A DNA stretch of 43,649 nucleotides from Actinomycetes bacterium. GTDB taxonomy: Bacteria; Actinomycetota; Acidimicrobiia; Acidimicrobiales; JAKAOS01. This document shows positions 23,632-33,072 of the stretch, in pieces (positions within the stretch are counted from its first letter, which is position 1; each line of letters starts with the position of its first letter). The stretch lies in contig JAJYPS010000010.1 of assembly GCA_021795215.1 (NCBI GenBank), forward strand, positions 1 through 43,649, given 5' to 3'. The position numbers and the translations under genes were made by a program. The notes beneath the pieces are model-generated. The model was given only the letters and a program-made list of their open reading frames with translations. It did not search any database and had not been told where the DNA came from.

Positions 23632-26268
23632 TTGTTGAACCTGGGTGATTGGCAGGCCGAGGTCCGGTTCACCAGCGACTTCGTGACGTTCATGGTGGCA
23701 GCCGGCGGAGTGGCGGTGATCTGGTTCGGGGGCAGCTCCGACAGGCTGAGCCGCCAGACCCGAGCGGTGGTGGTGGCGGGCTTCGTCGCTCTCGGCGCAG
23801 CGGCCTTCGCCGACAGGACGTTCCCGGCTTCCGGTTCGGCCTCGTACCTGGTCGGCGCCTTGAGGGCGCTGGCGACGGTGCTGCTGGCGCTGGGGCCCGC
23901 CGTGGGCAGTTGGGCCGGTGGCCGTGGGTGGATCGACCGGTGGCTGTGGTGGGGCGGGCTGGCAGTTCAGGCTGCTGTGGTGGCAGCCGGGTTCGCCGAG
24001 GGGCCGGCCGTCGGCTACTTCGTCGGGCTCGACCTGGCCAGCGCCGCGATAGGCACGGCACTGGTCCGGTCCGGGCGCCGAGCGGTCGCCACACGTGTCG
24101 CCACCGCCGCGGGCGTGTCGCTGATGGCGATGGTGCTCCTGCTCTCTGTGGCGCTGTCGGCGATCGTGCAGACTACTGCTCGGAACCAGGCGTACCAGAG
24201 ACTGTCTGCCGCCGCCAACGGGGCGGCGACGTCGATCGTCGGCCTCTCGAAGGACGCGCAGAGCTCGGCGTATCTCTTCGTGCAGCTGGTCGAGAGCTAC
24301 ACTCGCATCCGCTGTCCCACGGCCGGACCCACCAGCCCCTGTATCTCCGAGGCTGTGAAAGCGTACTCTCAGCGGTACTTCCCCAAGTACGCGTCGATCT
24401 GGGTGTCACCCGCCGGAAGCGTGCTGGCAACGGGAGGACTGGCCGGTTCTCCGGCGCTCGGGGTCGCTCCGGAGGCGTTGGCCTCCACTCCGGTGGTGAG
24501 CCAAGCGGCCAGCCGGCACAGCGAGGCGGCAGCCGTGACGGTCGTCGGGGGCCGGGTGCTGGCGTTCGGAGCAGTGCCCGACGTTCGGGCGACCACTGGC
24601 AGCGGTGTCTCGCTTCGTGGCACAGCGGTCCTTGCCGTGCCCATCGGGACGTCCTACCTGACCGGGGCGAGCCATTCGGATACCGGCATATCCCTGGCCG
24701 TCGCGAGTCGATCCGGGGTGGCTTCGAGCGCCGGACCGGCAAGCCGGCCACTGCACGGCTCCCGCATGATCGACGCAGCGCTGGCCACCAACGCTCCCGA
24801 TCGGGGGCGGAGCGGAAACTACTACTTGTGGGTCGTGCCCATCGGTCATCCACCTGGCACCTCCGGAACGGCGGTGGTGGCGATCGAGTCGGCAGCCCAG
24901 GTCGCCGCAGCCCAGAACGCGCTGTTCGGAACTCTTTTCGTGATCGCAATGGGATGTACCGTGCTGGCCCTGGTCGCCGCTGGCCTGGTCGGAGAGGGAG
25001 TCGGCTCGAAGTTGCGTCGTCTCACGACCGCTCTCGGCGAAGTGCGAGAGGGTGGGATCGCCGTCCGGTCGGGACTGGTGGCCGACGACGAGATCGGCTC
25101 GCTGGGCACTGCGTTCGACGCAATGGCGGAATCGATCGAGGACAAGACGTCAGCCCTGCAGATGGCAGCAGAGGACGAAGCACGGCTGCGCGGCCGGCTC
25201 GAAGCAGTAGTCAGTGCCATGGAGGATGCCTTGGTGGCCGTCGACGCGGCAGGAGTAGTGACCGACTTCAACCCTGCCGCAGAGACATTGCTGAAGATGT
25301 CGGCCTCGGACGTGGTGGGGCGGAGCTTGACCGACGTGGTGGCACTGGTCGACGAGAGCGGGACTGCAAAGTCCGCTTCGCTGGACGAACTGGCGACGGA
25401 GATGGGCAGCAGGTTCGACGCGTTCGTGCAGCCCGCCACGGGGGAGCCGGTTCCGGTCACCTGCTTCGGCGCGTCGCTCGAGGGAGTCGGCAGCAGCGTC
25501 GACGGCGCCGTGTACGTACTGCGAGACCTGCGGGGAGAGAGGGAGATGGAAAGGATGAAGACCGAGTTCCTGTCTCGGATCGGTCACGAGCTCCGCACTC
25601 CGCTCACCGGCATCGTCGGGTTCGCGGATCTGCTGACCCGCCATCAGGTCTCTCCCGACCGCATGAGGGACTGGCACGGCCAGATCCTGGAACAGGCGAA
25701 ACGGATCGGAAGGACGGTCGAGCTGCTGGAGTTCGTAGCGGCCACCGGGGCAGGCAGAGTCGCGCTTCAGCCCTCGCCGCTCGACCTGGACGAGGTGGTG
25801 TCGGATGCCGTCGCTCGATGGCAGGGGCGGCCCGAGGGAGAACGAGTCGTGCGAGAGCCGCCTCCGGAGCCTTTGCCTCCCGTGCTCGCCGACCGCCGTT
25901 GGCTGGCCCTCGCCTTGGACGAGCTGGTCGACAATGCGGTCAAGTTCTCCCCCAAGGGCGGCCGCGTATCGGTGGGCGCTCGGTCGGCCAACGAAGGAGG
26001 CGTCGCACTGACCGTGGTCGACAGCGGCAAGGGAATGACGGCCGAGGAGGCTGCGGCCGCGTTCGGGGAGTTCGTGCAGGGGGACTCCTCCGATACGAGG
26101 GCGTTCGGCGGTCTCGGCCTCGGATTGGTGCTGGTGCGACGCGTGGCGGAGAGTCACGGAGGTTGGGTCAGTTGCGACTCCATGGTCGGAGCAGGTTCCC
26201 GGATGGCCGTCCACCTGCCAGCCGAAGCTCCGGACCCGGTCCCTCCCACGCCTGCCCACTCGTCGTAG
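23632..26268 (+). CDS. Membrane sensor histidine kinase (HAMP-PAS-HisKA-HATPase)
   Basis: This 878-aa hybrid-free kinase has about six N-terminal helices (residues 15-170), followed by an extracytoplasmic sensor region of some 240 residues. Another helix lies near 430-455, then a HAMP domain and a PAS domain (about 520-630, starting VVSAMEDALVAVDAAG). HisKA has the phospho-acceptor His652 in GHELRTPL. An ATPase domain has DNAVKFSPKGG, DSGKGM and GGLGLGL motifs. It starts at TTG 23632 or 23635, preceded by GGAGGAGGG. No response regulator lies beside it, so it is an orphan. The signal is unknown; the multi-helix N-terminus could sense membrane state. Confidence 0.92.
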   Translation: MLNLGDWQAEVRFTSDFVTFMVAAGGVAVIWFGGSSDRLSRQTRAVVVAGFVALGAAAFADRTFPASGSASYLVGALRALATVLLALGPAVGSWAGGRGWIDRWLWWGGLAVQAAVVAAGFAEGPAVGYFVGLDLASAAIGTALVRSGRRAVATRVATAAGVSLMAMVLLLSVALSAIVQTTARNQAYQRLSAAANGAATSIVGLSKDAQSSAYLFVQLVESYTRIRCPTAGPTSPCISEAVKAYSQRYFPKYASIWVSPAGSVLATGGLAGSPALGVAPEALASTPVVSQAASRHSEAAAVTVVGGRVLAFGAVPDVRATTGSGVSLRGTAVLAVPIGTSYLTGASHSDTGISLAVASRSGVASSAGPASRPLHGSRMIDAALATNAPDRGRSGNYYLWVVPIGHPPGTSGTAVVAIESAAQVAAAQNALFGTLFVIAMGCTVLALVAAGLVGEGVGSKLRRLTTALGEVREGGIAVRSGLVADDEIGSLGTAFDAMAESIEDKTSALQMAAEDEARLRGRLEAVVSAMEDALVAVDAAGVVTDFNPAAETLLKMSASDVVGRSLTDVVALVDESGTAKSASLDELATEMGSRFDAFVQPATGEPVPVTCFGASLEGVGSSVDGAVYVLRDLRGEREMERMKTEFLSRIGHELRTPLTGIVGFADLLTRHQVSPDRMRDWHGQILEQAKRIGRTVELLEFVAATGAGRVALQPSPLDLDEVVSDAVARWQGRPEGERVVREPPPEPLPPVLADRRWLALALDELVDNAVKFSPKGGRVSVGARSANEGGVALTVVDSGKGMTAEEAAAAFGEFVQGDSSDTRAFGGLGLGLVLVRRVAESHGGWVSCDSMVGAGSRMAVHLPAEAPDPVPPTPAHSS

Positions 26269-26277
26269 GCTTCCCCT

Positions 26278-28698
26278 GTGGCAGAAACGTCGGACGGAAC
26301 GGGCTCTTCGGTGGTCGAGGCGTCGCCAACGGTACAGGAAGGTCAGTCTCCTTCACAGGATCCGCAGTTCCGAACGGTGCTGCGCGGATACGACGTCCGT
26401 CAGGTGAAGGACTACCAGGAACGGGTGGCCAGAGAACTGGAACGCCATCGGCTGCGCGAAGAGCAGCTGGCCGAGAAGTTGGGCAGTACCGAACAGGAGC
26501 TGGAGAAGGCCCGCCGCCTGGACGAGGAGACGCTCATGGCGGCCCTGGGCGAACAGACGGCGAGAGTTCTGCACACCGCTCAAGAAGCGGCCCGAGAGAT
26601 ACGCGCACGTGCGAGCGAGCATGCGGCGCAATTGCTGGACGAGGCGCAGGCGGAGTCGCACAGGGCCTTGGCGGAGGCGGAGTCGGTCATGGCCAGCAGG
26701 ACGGAGGCCGCTGAGCTGGTCGCAGGGCAGATCCGCAGAGCCGCGGAAGCTGAAGGCGACAAGATTCTGGAGGCTGCCAGGGCGGAGTCCGAAGTGCTTC
26801 TGGCACAGGCTCGCGAGCAGGGACGTGAAGCGCTGCGCGAGGCGCAGCAGATGCGTGCCGGCGTGCTCGGGGAGCTGACCCGGCGCCGCCAGGTCCTGCA
26901 CGTGCAAGTTGAGGTGCTGCGTGCCGGCAAGGAGAGCCTCCTCGATTCCATTCGTGTCGCACGCTCGTCTCTGGACCGGATCGACGAGAGCTTGAGCAGG
27001 GCGGAGGCCGACGCTCGCGCTGCAGCCGAAGTGGCCACGAACCGGTTCTCCGTGCCCGTGTCCCCGGACGCAGTACCGGAGCCGGAGCCGGCGGCGGTCC
27101 ACGTCGACCAGCCCGTCAGTCCAGAGGCGGGCGAGGCGGGAGAGCCGACTGGAGATGGCGGCGGGGTGAACGAGCCGACCGGAGATGGCGGTCGGGTGGA
27201 CGAGCCGACCGGAGATGGCGGTCACGAAGGTGTCCTCTCTGGACCTGTTCAGCCCGTGGATGGCTCCAGGGCGGAGTCGTCGAGCGAAGGGAGGGCAAGC
27301 GAATCGGGGCAGGAGCAGGAGCAGGAGCAGGGGCAGGGGGCTCCAGGCGCCGGCGGGCAGAGTGGGGAGCCGGAGCCGCTCGCCGATCCCGAGGCGACGT
27401 CGTCGGACGGGCTCCCGGTCAACGGTGACGCAGGCGGAGACCAGGTGCTGCCCGAGGAACAGGCAGGGCCGGAGCCGACAGAAGCGGGACCTCGCACAGG
27501 GGAGCAGACGGTCCCAGCTGCCGGGACCGAAAGCTTGGTGCGTCCGGAGGCGGCTGCGGAGGTGGTGGCTGTCCGCCGGGGGCGATCCGGACGATCGGCC
27601 AAACGGCAGGGGGAGGCCGCGGTTGTGGGCGTGACGGGGGGCACGGGTGATGGCCGGCCCCGACGGGCCCGGGGCACGTCCGCGGAGTCGGCATCCGCGC
27701 TGGACAGCCGGCGCACCCGAGAGGTGGACGCCCTGTTCGAGCGGATAAGGGCTACGCGGGCCGAAGAGGTCGAGCGGGCCCGCACCACGCTGGCAGAACT
27801 TGCGCCGGACGCCATGGTGCCGGGGGATGCCGAGGACGGTTCGGACGAAAGGTGCCGCGAGGCAGTCACCGATGACGGTGGCGGCCAGGAGGTAGCGATC
27901 GACCAAGCGGGGAGTGCCCTCCGCTCCGGGGAGCAGGGCGGCGTCGGCGGCGGGGGCGAAAGTGCGACCGGAAAGGACGCAGACTCGCTGGCCCTGGACA
28001 ACCGCGATGCGGCAGCTCAGGCGTCGGCCTCCTCGGCGGTCAGGCGATTGAAGCGCTGTCTGCAGGACGAGCAGAACTCGGCGCTGGACCGTCTGCGTAA
28101 CGGCGTGGGAGGAGTGGAAGGGCTGCTTGGCGCTCGTTCGGAGCAAGCGGACCGCTACCTGAGGTGCCTTGCGTCCTCTTTCTCCCGCGCATGGCGCGAC
28201 GGCTGGGCGTACGGCAGTTCCCTGGTAGACACCGCTGCCCATCAGCTGGCCGATCAGCCGCCGCCAGGGGACGGGGCGGTGCGTTTGGCAGCCGGCTCGC
28301 TCGCGGCCGCCCTCGCAGATGCTGTCAGGGGTCGGCTGGAGCCTGCCCTGGACGCCTGTTCGGAGGGGAAGGGCACAGGGCGTTCCCCTACCACCGGAGT
28401 GGCCGAGCGGGAGGCGGCGACGGCTCTGGGTGCGGTCTACCGGGAGTGGAGGGGCAATCGGCTGGATCTTCTGGTGTGGGACTCCTCGCTTGCGGTCTTC
28501 TCCGAGGCCGCACTCATGGCGATGCCGGAAGGCTGCTCGGTGCGGTGGGTCGTGCGGGACGCCGGAGGTGGCTGTCCCGACTGCGAGGACAACGCCCTGG
28601 CGCCGGACACGCCGAAAGGGGCCGCCTTCCCCACCGGCCAGGCTCACCCGCCTGCGCACGCCGGATGTCGCTGCCTCCTGCGCCCCTCACTGACGTAG
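26278..28698 (+). CDS. DivIVA-like coiled-coil protein with phage-head-type Cys/His C-terminus
   Basis: This 806-aa protein has three parts. Residues about 30-260 begin with a DivIVA-like FRTVLRGYDVRQVKDYQERV, then a long Ala/Glu/Arg coiled coil. Residues about 265-460 are low-complexity Gly/Pro/Glu with EPTGDGG repeats and a QEQEQ run. The C-terminal about 200 residues are helical and end in CPDC (Cys766, Cys769) with HAGCRC near residue 800. That end resembles the zinc-binding C-terminus of phage Mu gpF-type minor head proteins (CPxC...HPxCRC). DivIVA proteins mark curved membrane or poles; the meaning of the C-terminus is unknown. It starts at GTG 26278, ten bases after the kinase gene. 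Confidence 0.78.
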   Translation: MAETSDGTGSSVVEASPTVQEGQSPSQDPQFRTVLRGYDVRQVKDYQERVARELERHRLREEQLAEKLGSTEQELEKARRLDEETLMAALGEQTARVLHTAQEAAREIRARASEHAAQLLDEAQAESHRALAEAESVMASRTEAAELVAGQIRRAAEAEGDKILEAARAESEVLLAQAREQGREALREAQQMRAGVLGELTRRRQVLHVQVEVLRAGKESLLDSIRVARSSLDRIDESLSRAEADARAAAEVATNRFSVPVSPDAVPEPEPAAVHVDQPVSPEAGEAGEPTGDGGGVNEPTGDGGRVDEPTGDGGHEGVLSGPVQPVDGSRAESSSEGRASESGQEQEQEQGQGAPGAGGQSGEPEPLADPEATSSDGLPVNGDAGGDQVLPEEQAGPEPTEAGPRTGEQTVPAAGTESLVRPEAAAEVVAVRRGRSGRSAKRQGEAAVVGVTGGTGDGRPRRARGTSAESASALDSRRTREVDALFERIRATRAEEVERARTTLAELAPDAMVPGDAEDGSDERCREAVTDDGGGQEVAIDQAGSALRSGEQGGVGGGGESATGKDADSLALDNRDAAAQASASSAVRRLKRCLQDEQNSALDRLRNGVGGVEGLLGARSEQADRYLRCLASSFSRAWRDGWAYGSSLVDTAAHQLADQPPPGDGAVRLAAGSLAAALADAVRGRLEPALDACSEGKGTGRSPTTGVAEREAATALGAVYREWRGNRLDLLVWDSSLAVFSEAALMAMPEGCSVRWVVRDAGGGCPDCEDNALAPDTPKGAAFPTGQAHPPAHAGCRCLLRPSLT
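27142..27222 (+). repeat. 30-bp tandem repeat in the DivIVA-like gene
   Basis: Copies at 27142-27171, 27172-27201 and 27202-27222 (partial) encode EPTGDGGGVN, EPTGDGGRVD and EPTGDGGHEG. A short gagcag-type run follows at about 27308-27340, encoding alternating Gln and Glu. Confidence 0.93.
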
Positions 28699-28721
28699 GC
28701 TCGTCCCTCGTGCGTAGTGCC

Positions 28722-31655
28722 ATGGGAATTTCCAAGCGACCCGAAAGGTCCGGCAGGGGACGTTTGCTGGTGGTTCTTGGAGCAGTGGCCGCCTTCGTGC
28801 TGCTCACTTCGCTGCACGGCATAGCGGTGTTCTACACGAACTACCTGTGGTTCAGGACGCTGGGACTGCAGAGCGTCTGGTCCGGGGTGCTGGGGGCGAA
28901 GCTGGGCCTCGGGATCGTGTTCGTCGTGGTGTTCTTCGTTCTGTCCTACGTGAACCTGGGGATCGTCGACTGGTTCGCGATGCGGTCGTTCGGAACGGGG
29001 GCCGACGACGAGCTGGTTCAGAGGTACAGGGCGTTGGTAGCGCCCCGGGCCCGGCTGGTGCGGGCGACCGTGTCGCTTCTGCTGGCCCTGCTGGTGGGGA
29101 CGGGGGCGTCGGCGGAGTGGCGTGCTTGGATTCTGTTCCGCAACTCGGTCCCGTTCGGGCTGAAGGACCCGCAGTTCCACCGGGATGCCAGTTTCTACGT
29201 CTTCAAGCTGCCGTTCCTGTCCTTCCTGGTGAGCTGGTCCCTGGCGGCCCTGGTGGTGGTGACGCTGACGGTGGCGGCGGCGTCGTACCTGTCGGGAGGG
29301 ATCGGAGCGCAGGCTTCGAGGCCCCGTGTCAGCCCTCATGTCAAGGCGCATCTGTCGGTTCTGCTGGGACTGATAGCCCTGGTGAAGGCGGCCGGCTACT
29401 ACCTGCAGCGGTTCTCGCTGGACCTGTCCACGGCAGGGTACAGAGAAGGGGCTTTCTACGCGGACGTGCACGCCAAGCTACCGGCCCTGACGCTGCTGGT
29501 CATCGTGTCGCTGTTCGCCTTCGCGGTGCTGGTCGTGAACATAAGGCGCCAGGGTTGGGTGCTGCCGGGGATCGCGGTGGGAATGTGGCTGCTGGTATCG
29601 GTGGTGGTGGGCTCGATCTATCCGGCGCTGGTCGAGCGGTTCAGCGTCCTGCCGTCGCAGCTGTCGAAGGAGCTGCCCTACATTCCTCGCAATATCCAGG
29701 CGACGCGATATGCGCTCGGCATCTCCAACGTGCGGACGGCGCCGTTCGCCGCCAACCAGTCGGTCACTCCGAGCCAGTTGGAGAGCCAGGCCCGCAGCTT
29801 GGCGGACGTGAGGATATGGGATCCTTCGTATGCGGCGACCACGTTCCAGAAGCTGCAGGACATCCGGTCGTACTACACGTTCAACTCCCTGGCGGTGAAC
29901 CGGCTGACGGTGGGGGGCAAGACGGTACCGGTTGTGATCGGAGCGCGGCAGGTGAACTCTTCCCAGCTGCCGGCTACGTCCTGGGTGAACCAGCACCTGC
30001 AGTTCACGCACGGCTACGGAGCGGTCGTGTCGCCTGCCAGCAGCGCGGCTCCGGACGGAAACCCGACGTTCTCGGTGGGAGACGTGCCGCCGGTGTCCAA
30101 GCCGGGCGCCCCGACCCTTGGCCAGCCCCGTGTGTACTACGGACCGGGGCAGCCGGGATTCGTCATCGCCAACACCCGTCAGCCGGAGATGGACTACCAG
30201 TCGGCCAGCGGTACGACCGTGGAATCGCACTACAAGGGCAACGGAGGGGTGCAGCTGTCGTCGCTTGCCCGGAGGGCGGCGTTCGCGCTGCGCTTCGGCG
30301 ACCTGAACGTGCTGATATCGGGCCAGGTGAAGCCGACGTCCAGGGTGATCTTCATGCGGGGCATCTCGAGCAGGGTCGCCAAGGCGGCGCCGTTCCTGAC
30401 GCTCGACTCGCAGCCCTATCCGGTGCTGCTCCACGGGACGATCTACTGGGTGCAGGACGCGTACACGACGTCCAGCCACTTTCCCTACGGACAGCAGCCC
30501 AACACGAGCGCCCTTCCGGCCAACGCCCCACTGGCGAACCGGTCGTTCAACTACATCCGCAATTCGGTGAAGGTGCTGATCAACTCCTACACGGGCAAGA
30601 TGACGTTCTACGTGTGGGACCCGACGGATCCGATCATCCGGGCCTACGAAGCTGCGTTCCCCAAGATGTTCACGCCCGCCACGGCCATGCCGCAGGCGCT
30701 CAAGGCACAGCTCCGCTACCCGCTGGACATGTTCACCATTCAGGCGACGGAGTTCGGTCGCTACCACATCGTCGACCCGGTCGGCTTCTACAACGCCGGC
30801 AACGCGTGGTCCCTGTCCGCAGATCCCGGATCGGGCTCCCCCAACGGGGGGAATGCGACGCTGCTGCCGAACGGCCAGCAGCCGAGGATGCAGCCGGAGT
30901 ACGCCGAGGTCCAGCTGCCGGGTTCGTCCTCGCCGTCGTTCGTGCTGCTGGAGCCTTATGTGCCGCTTTCCAGGAACGACCTGCAGCAGAACCTGACGGC
31001 ATTCCTGGTGGCCGGGAGCGACCCCGGGAGTTATGGCAAGCTGACGGCCTACGTCACTCCCAGCGGCCAGCAGATCGACGGCCCCAGCCTGGTGAACGCG
31101 AAGATCAACGACAACACGGCGGTGTCGTCGGAGATCAGCCTGCTGGACCAGCACGGTTCGACGGTCACCCAGGGAACCGTGATGCTGGTGCCCGTCGGCC
31201 AGTCGCTGCTGTACGTCAGGCCGTTGTACGTCTCCTCCGCCCAAAACCCACTGCCGGAGGTGAAGGAGGTGATAGTGGTGCTCGGCAACACCGTCACCAT
31301 GGAGCCCACCCTTGCCCAGGCGCTGAACGTCACTTTCGGTTCGCATCTGAACACGTCCACGGGAACGTCCGGATCGTCCAAGCCGACCACCGCTCTGCCG
31401 CCGCAAGTGGCATCGCTGGTCACACAGGCGTCGGCAGCACTTGGTCAGGGCCAGGCCGATCTTCGGAGCGGCAACTTGGCCGGGTACCAGGCGGAGGTGA
31501 ACCAGGCACAGTCGCTTCTGTCCAAGGCGAGCAGCCTGGACGCTTCTCTCGCCGCCGCGGCAAGCCATGCCGCCGCGACGCCGGCCAAGTCCGGACGCAC
31601 GGCCACTGGCAAGGGCAGCTCCGGCCACAGCGGCTCGTCGGGCATCGCCGCGTAG
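28722..31655 (+). CDS. UPF0182-family large membrane protein
   Basis: This 977-aa protein belongs to UPF0182, a conserved actinobacterial and cyanobacterial membrane family of unknown function. About seven helices lie in the first 320 residues. FYTNYLWFRTLGLQSVW, FVLSYVNLGIVDWFAMRS and the DPQFHRDASFYVFKLPFL segment are typical. A large extracytoplasmic domain follows (VNRLTVGGKTVPVVIGARQV, YYGPGQPGFVIANT, PLDMFTIQ, VLLEPYVPLSRNDL). The tail is Ser/Ala-rich and ends with a Gly/Ser/His stretch. I start at ATG 28722; GTG 28710 is in frame four codons earlier. The frame also runs back into the DivIVA-like gene but without homology. Confidence 0.92.
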   Translation: MGISKRPERSGRGRLLVVLGAVAAFVLLTSLHGIAVFYTNYLWFRTLGLQSVWSGVLGAKLGLGIVFVVVFFVLSYVNLGIVDWFAMRSFGTGADDELVQRYRALVAPRARLVRATVSLLLALLVGTGASAEWRAWILFRNSVPFGLKDPQFHRDASFYVFKLPFLSFLVSWSLAALVVVTLTVAAASYLSGGIGAQASRPRVSPHVKAHLSVLLGLIALVKAAGYYLQRFSLDLSTAGYREGAFYADVHAKLPALTLLVIVSLFAFAVLVVNIRRQGWVLPGIAVGMWLLVSVVVGSIYPALVERFSVLPSQLSKELPYIPRNIQATRYALGISNVRTAPFAANQSVTPSQLESQARSLADVRIWDPSYAATTFQKLQDIRSYYTFNSLAVNRLTVGGKTVPVVIGARQVNSSQLPATSWVNQHLQFTHGYGAVVSPASSAAPDGNPTFSVGDVPPVSKPGAPTLGQPRVYYGPGQPGFVIANTRQPEMDYQSASGTTVESHYKGNGGVQLSSLARRAAFALRFGDLNVLISGQVKPTSRVIFMRGISSRVAKAAPFLTLDSQPYPVLLHGTIYWVQDAYTTSSHFPYGQQPNTSALPANAPLANRSFNYIRNSVKVLINSYTGKMTFYVWDPTDPIIRAYEAAFPKMFTPATAMPQALKAQLRYPLDMFTIQATEFGRYHIVDPVGFYNAGNAWSLSADPGSGSPNGGNATLLPNGQQPRMQPEYAEVQLPGSSSPSFVLLEPYVPLSRNDLQQNLTAFLVAGSDPGSYGKLTAYVTPSGQQIDGPSLVNAKINDNTAVSSEISLLDQHGSTVTQGTVMLVPVGQSLLYVRPLYVSSAQNPLPEVKEVIVVLGNTVTMEPTLAQALNVTFGSHLNTSTGTSGSSKPTTALPPQVASLVTQASAALGQGQADLRSGNLAGYQAEVNQAQSLLSKASSLDASLAAAASHAAATPAKSGRTATGKGSSGHSGSSGIAA

Positions 31656-31923
31656 GGCTTTCGGTGTCTGGGACGGCCCCGGGCCTACGTGCGCCACGGC
31701 CAAGGGGTCAGGGGGTCAGGGCTGGGACCGCCTGGGGGCTGCCCTCCCCAGCTTGGTGCCGCCCCGGGGAAGCAGCAGCGGACGTTCCGGTGGGCCGGCA
31801 CCCGCCGGAGAGTGGGCCAGTCTCCCGCTCCGAGGAGAAACGCTGACCGGACAAGGCAACAGGCTGAGCCCTCATGTGTGCCGGTCGGCCGTCCCGCCAG
31901 GTTGCTCGCTCTATACTGCATCT
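31656..31923 (+). other. Spacer between UPF0182 and tRNA-fMet
   Basis: There is no coding signal here. The stretch is G-rich at first (ggggtcagggggtcaggg) and holds a weak hairpin, GCTGGG (31721-31726) with CCCAGC (31747-31752). That could act as the UPF0182 transcript end, although no U-tract follows. Confidence 0.4.
31912..31917 (+). promoter_or_regulatory. Probable -10 box of the tRNA-fMet promoter
   Basis: TATACT at 31912-31917 places the expected transcription start near 31924, the first base of the tRNA. A tRNA with almost no leader is implied. No good -35 is visible at the usual spacing. Confidence 0.4.
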
Positions 31924-31997
<74 letters not shown>

Positions 31998-33072
31998 CTA
32001 GTTCCGCTGGTTCTTCGCGCACTCTTGCGTATGCACAACGCCCTGACCAGCGGGTTCGCGCTGGGACTCGTGTCGAAGATCCGAGTTTCTCGGGGCCTTA
32101 TCAGCCTACGTAGGGCATGCGTATGCAGGGTGTGCTCGGTGGAAGGCGGCCACTGAGCTGCGGTTCTGCGGCGGCCGGCACGTCGATGTCGCCGTCGGAT
32201 GCGGTCTTGCCTATGCACGCACAGGGCATGCGTATGCACTGCACTACTCAGCGAGACTCCCGGCAAAGGACTGCCTCTGGCGCATTGTCGGCTACGAACG
32301 TGCTTGCCCGCCAGCCGGCCGCCGGAGGTGTCGCGGATAGCGGGCCATGACAGGGCACATCTGCGGGCGCGTCTTGCGGGACGCTCCCGGCCCGCCACCG
32401 CTGCTGACCTGAGTGTTCCCGTAGCCGGTTCCTCTACCGGGGCACTGCACCAGGCCGCGGGGGTCCTCGCGTGCTTCCGCCCACGGTGGTCTACGTGGCG
32501 ACCCGCCCGTGAGCTCCCACCCGGACTTGTCCACGGCTGGAAAACGTGATTTGGACGAGTCAAGCCGGCCGCTCGGTCCTCGCGCGCGCCAGGTCCGAGA
32601 TGCCTACAGAAGCAGGAGAGTTTCTGGACCACGTTGAAGACCGAGTACTACCATCAAAACGTCTCCACGACCCGAGCTGCCGCAATCCTCGCTCTGAGTG
32701 AGTGGACCGAGGCCGTGTACAACTGCCGCCGGTCACAGCGCTCTCGGCAATATTAGCCCGGTAGCCTTCGAGCACCGGACTACCACCGCGGCACAAGCCG
32801 GATAAGCGATGTCCGTCGAACGAGGTCAAACCCATAGAAGCATCCGTTCCTCGGACAGCCACGACGCGGCGGTGTAGGCGGCATCGCCCAGCAGCGTCGC
32901 CATGCTTTGTTGTCCCATCCTCCCAGCCGGGGGACCAGCAGACCCAACGTCGCGCGCTCCTCCAGTTCTCCCGCTCCGCCCGCGCCAACGCTAGCCGCTC
33001 CCTCCGCCGAAGGCGGCTGCACGGTCCGGGGAAGCGCCGGCGATGCGGAGGCCGTCTGGCAAGATCGTTGCC
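31998..33072 (+). other. Gene-poor junction between the left and right regions
   Basis: Over 1 kb has no convincing gene. It holds three copies of gcgtatgca (32027, 32119 and 32230); two are part of a 16-bp identical repeat, agggcatgcgtatgca, at 32112-32127 and 32223-32238. There is also a 10-bp palindrome CCTACGTAGG (32105-32114) and the IS3 transposase remnant at 32616-32805. Short frames in both directions show no recognisable protein. It reads as eroded mobile-element DNA. Confidence 0.6.
32616..32805 (+). pseudogene. IS3-family transposase (OrfB) C-terminal remnant
   Basis: Translation from 32616 gives ESFWTTLKTEYYHQNV, then AILALSEWTEAVYNCRR, which is the end of the IS3-type DDE integrase core including its last Glu. 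The frame then shifts by one (or by a two-base loss) near 32731-32734. HSALGNISPVAFEHRT follows and ends at TAA 32803-32805, exactly the usual C-terminus of this family. Only about 63 codons remain and no 5' part is seen, so it is inactive. No terminal inverted repeats were identified. It marks past insertion activity at the junction where gene style changes. Confidence 0.82.

Noticed and set aside
32806-32930. Minus-strand LLGDAAYTAASWL-like segment resembling part of a DDE transposase
   Set aside because: It is too short and gives no second motif. It was left as part of the eroded junction.
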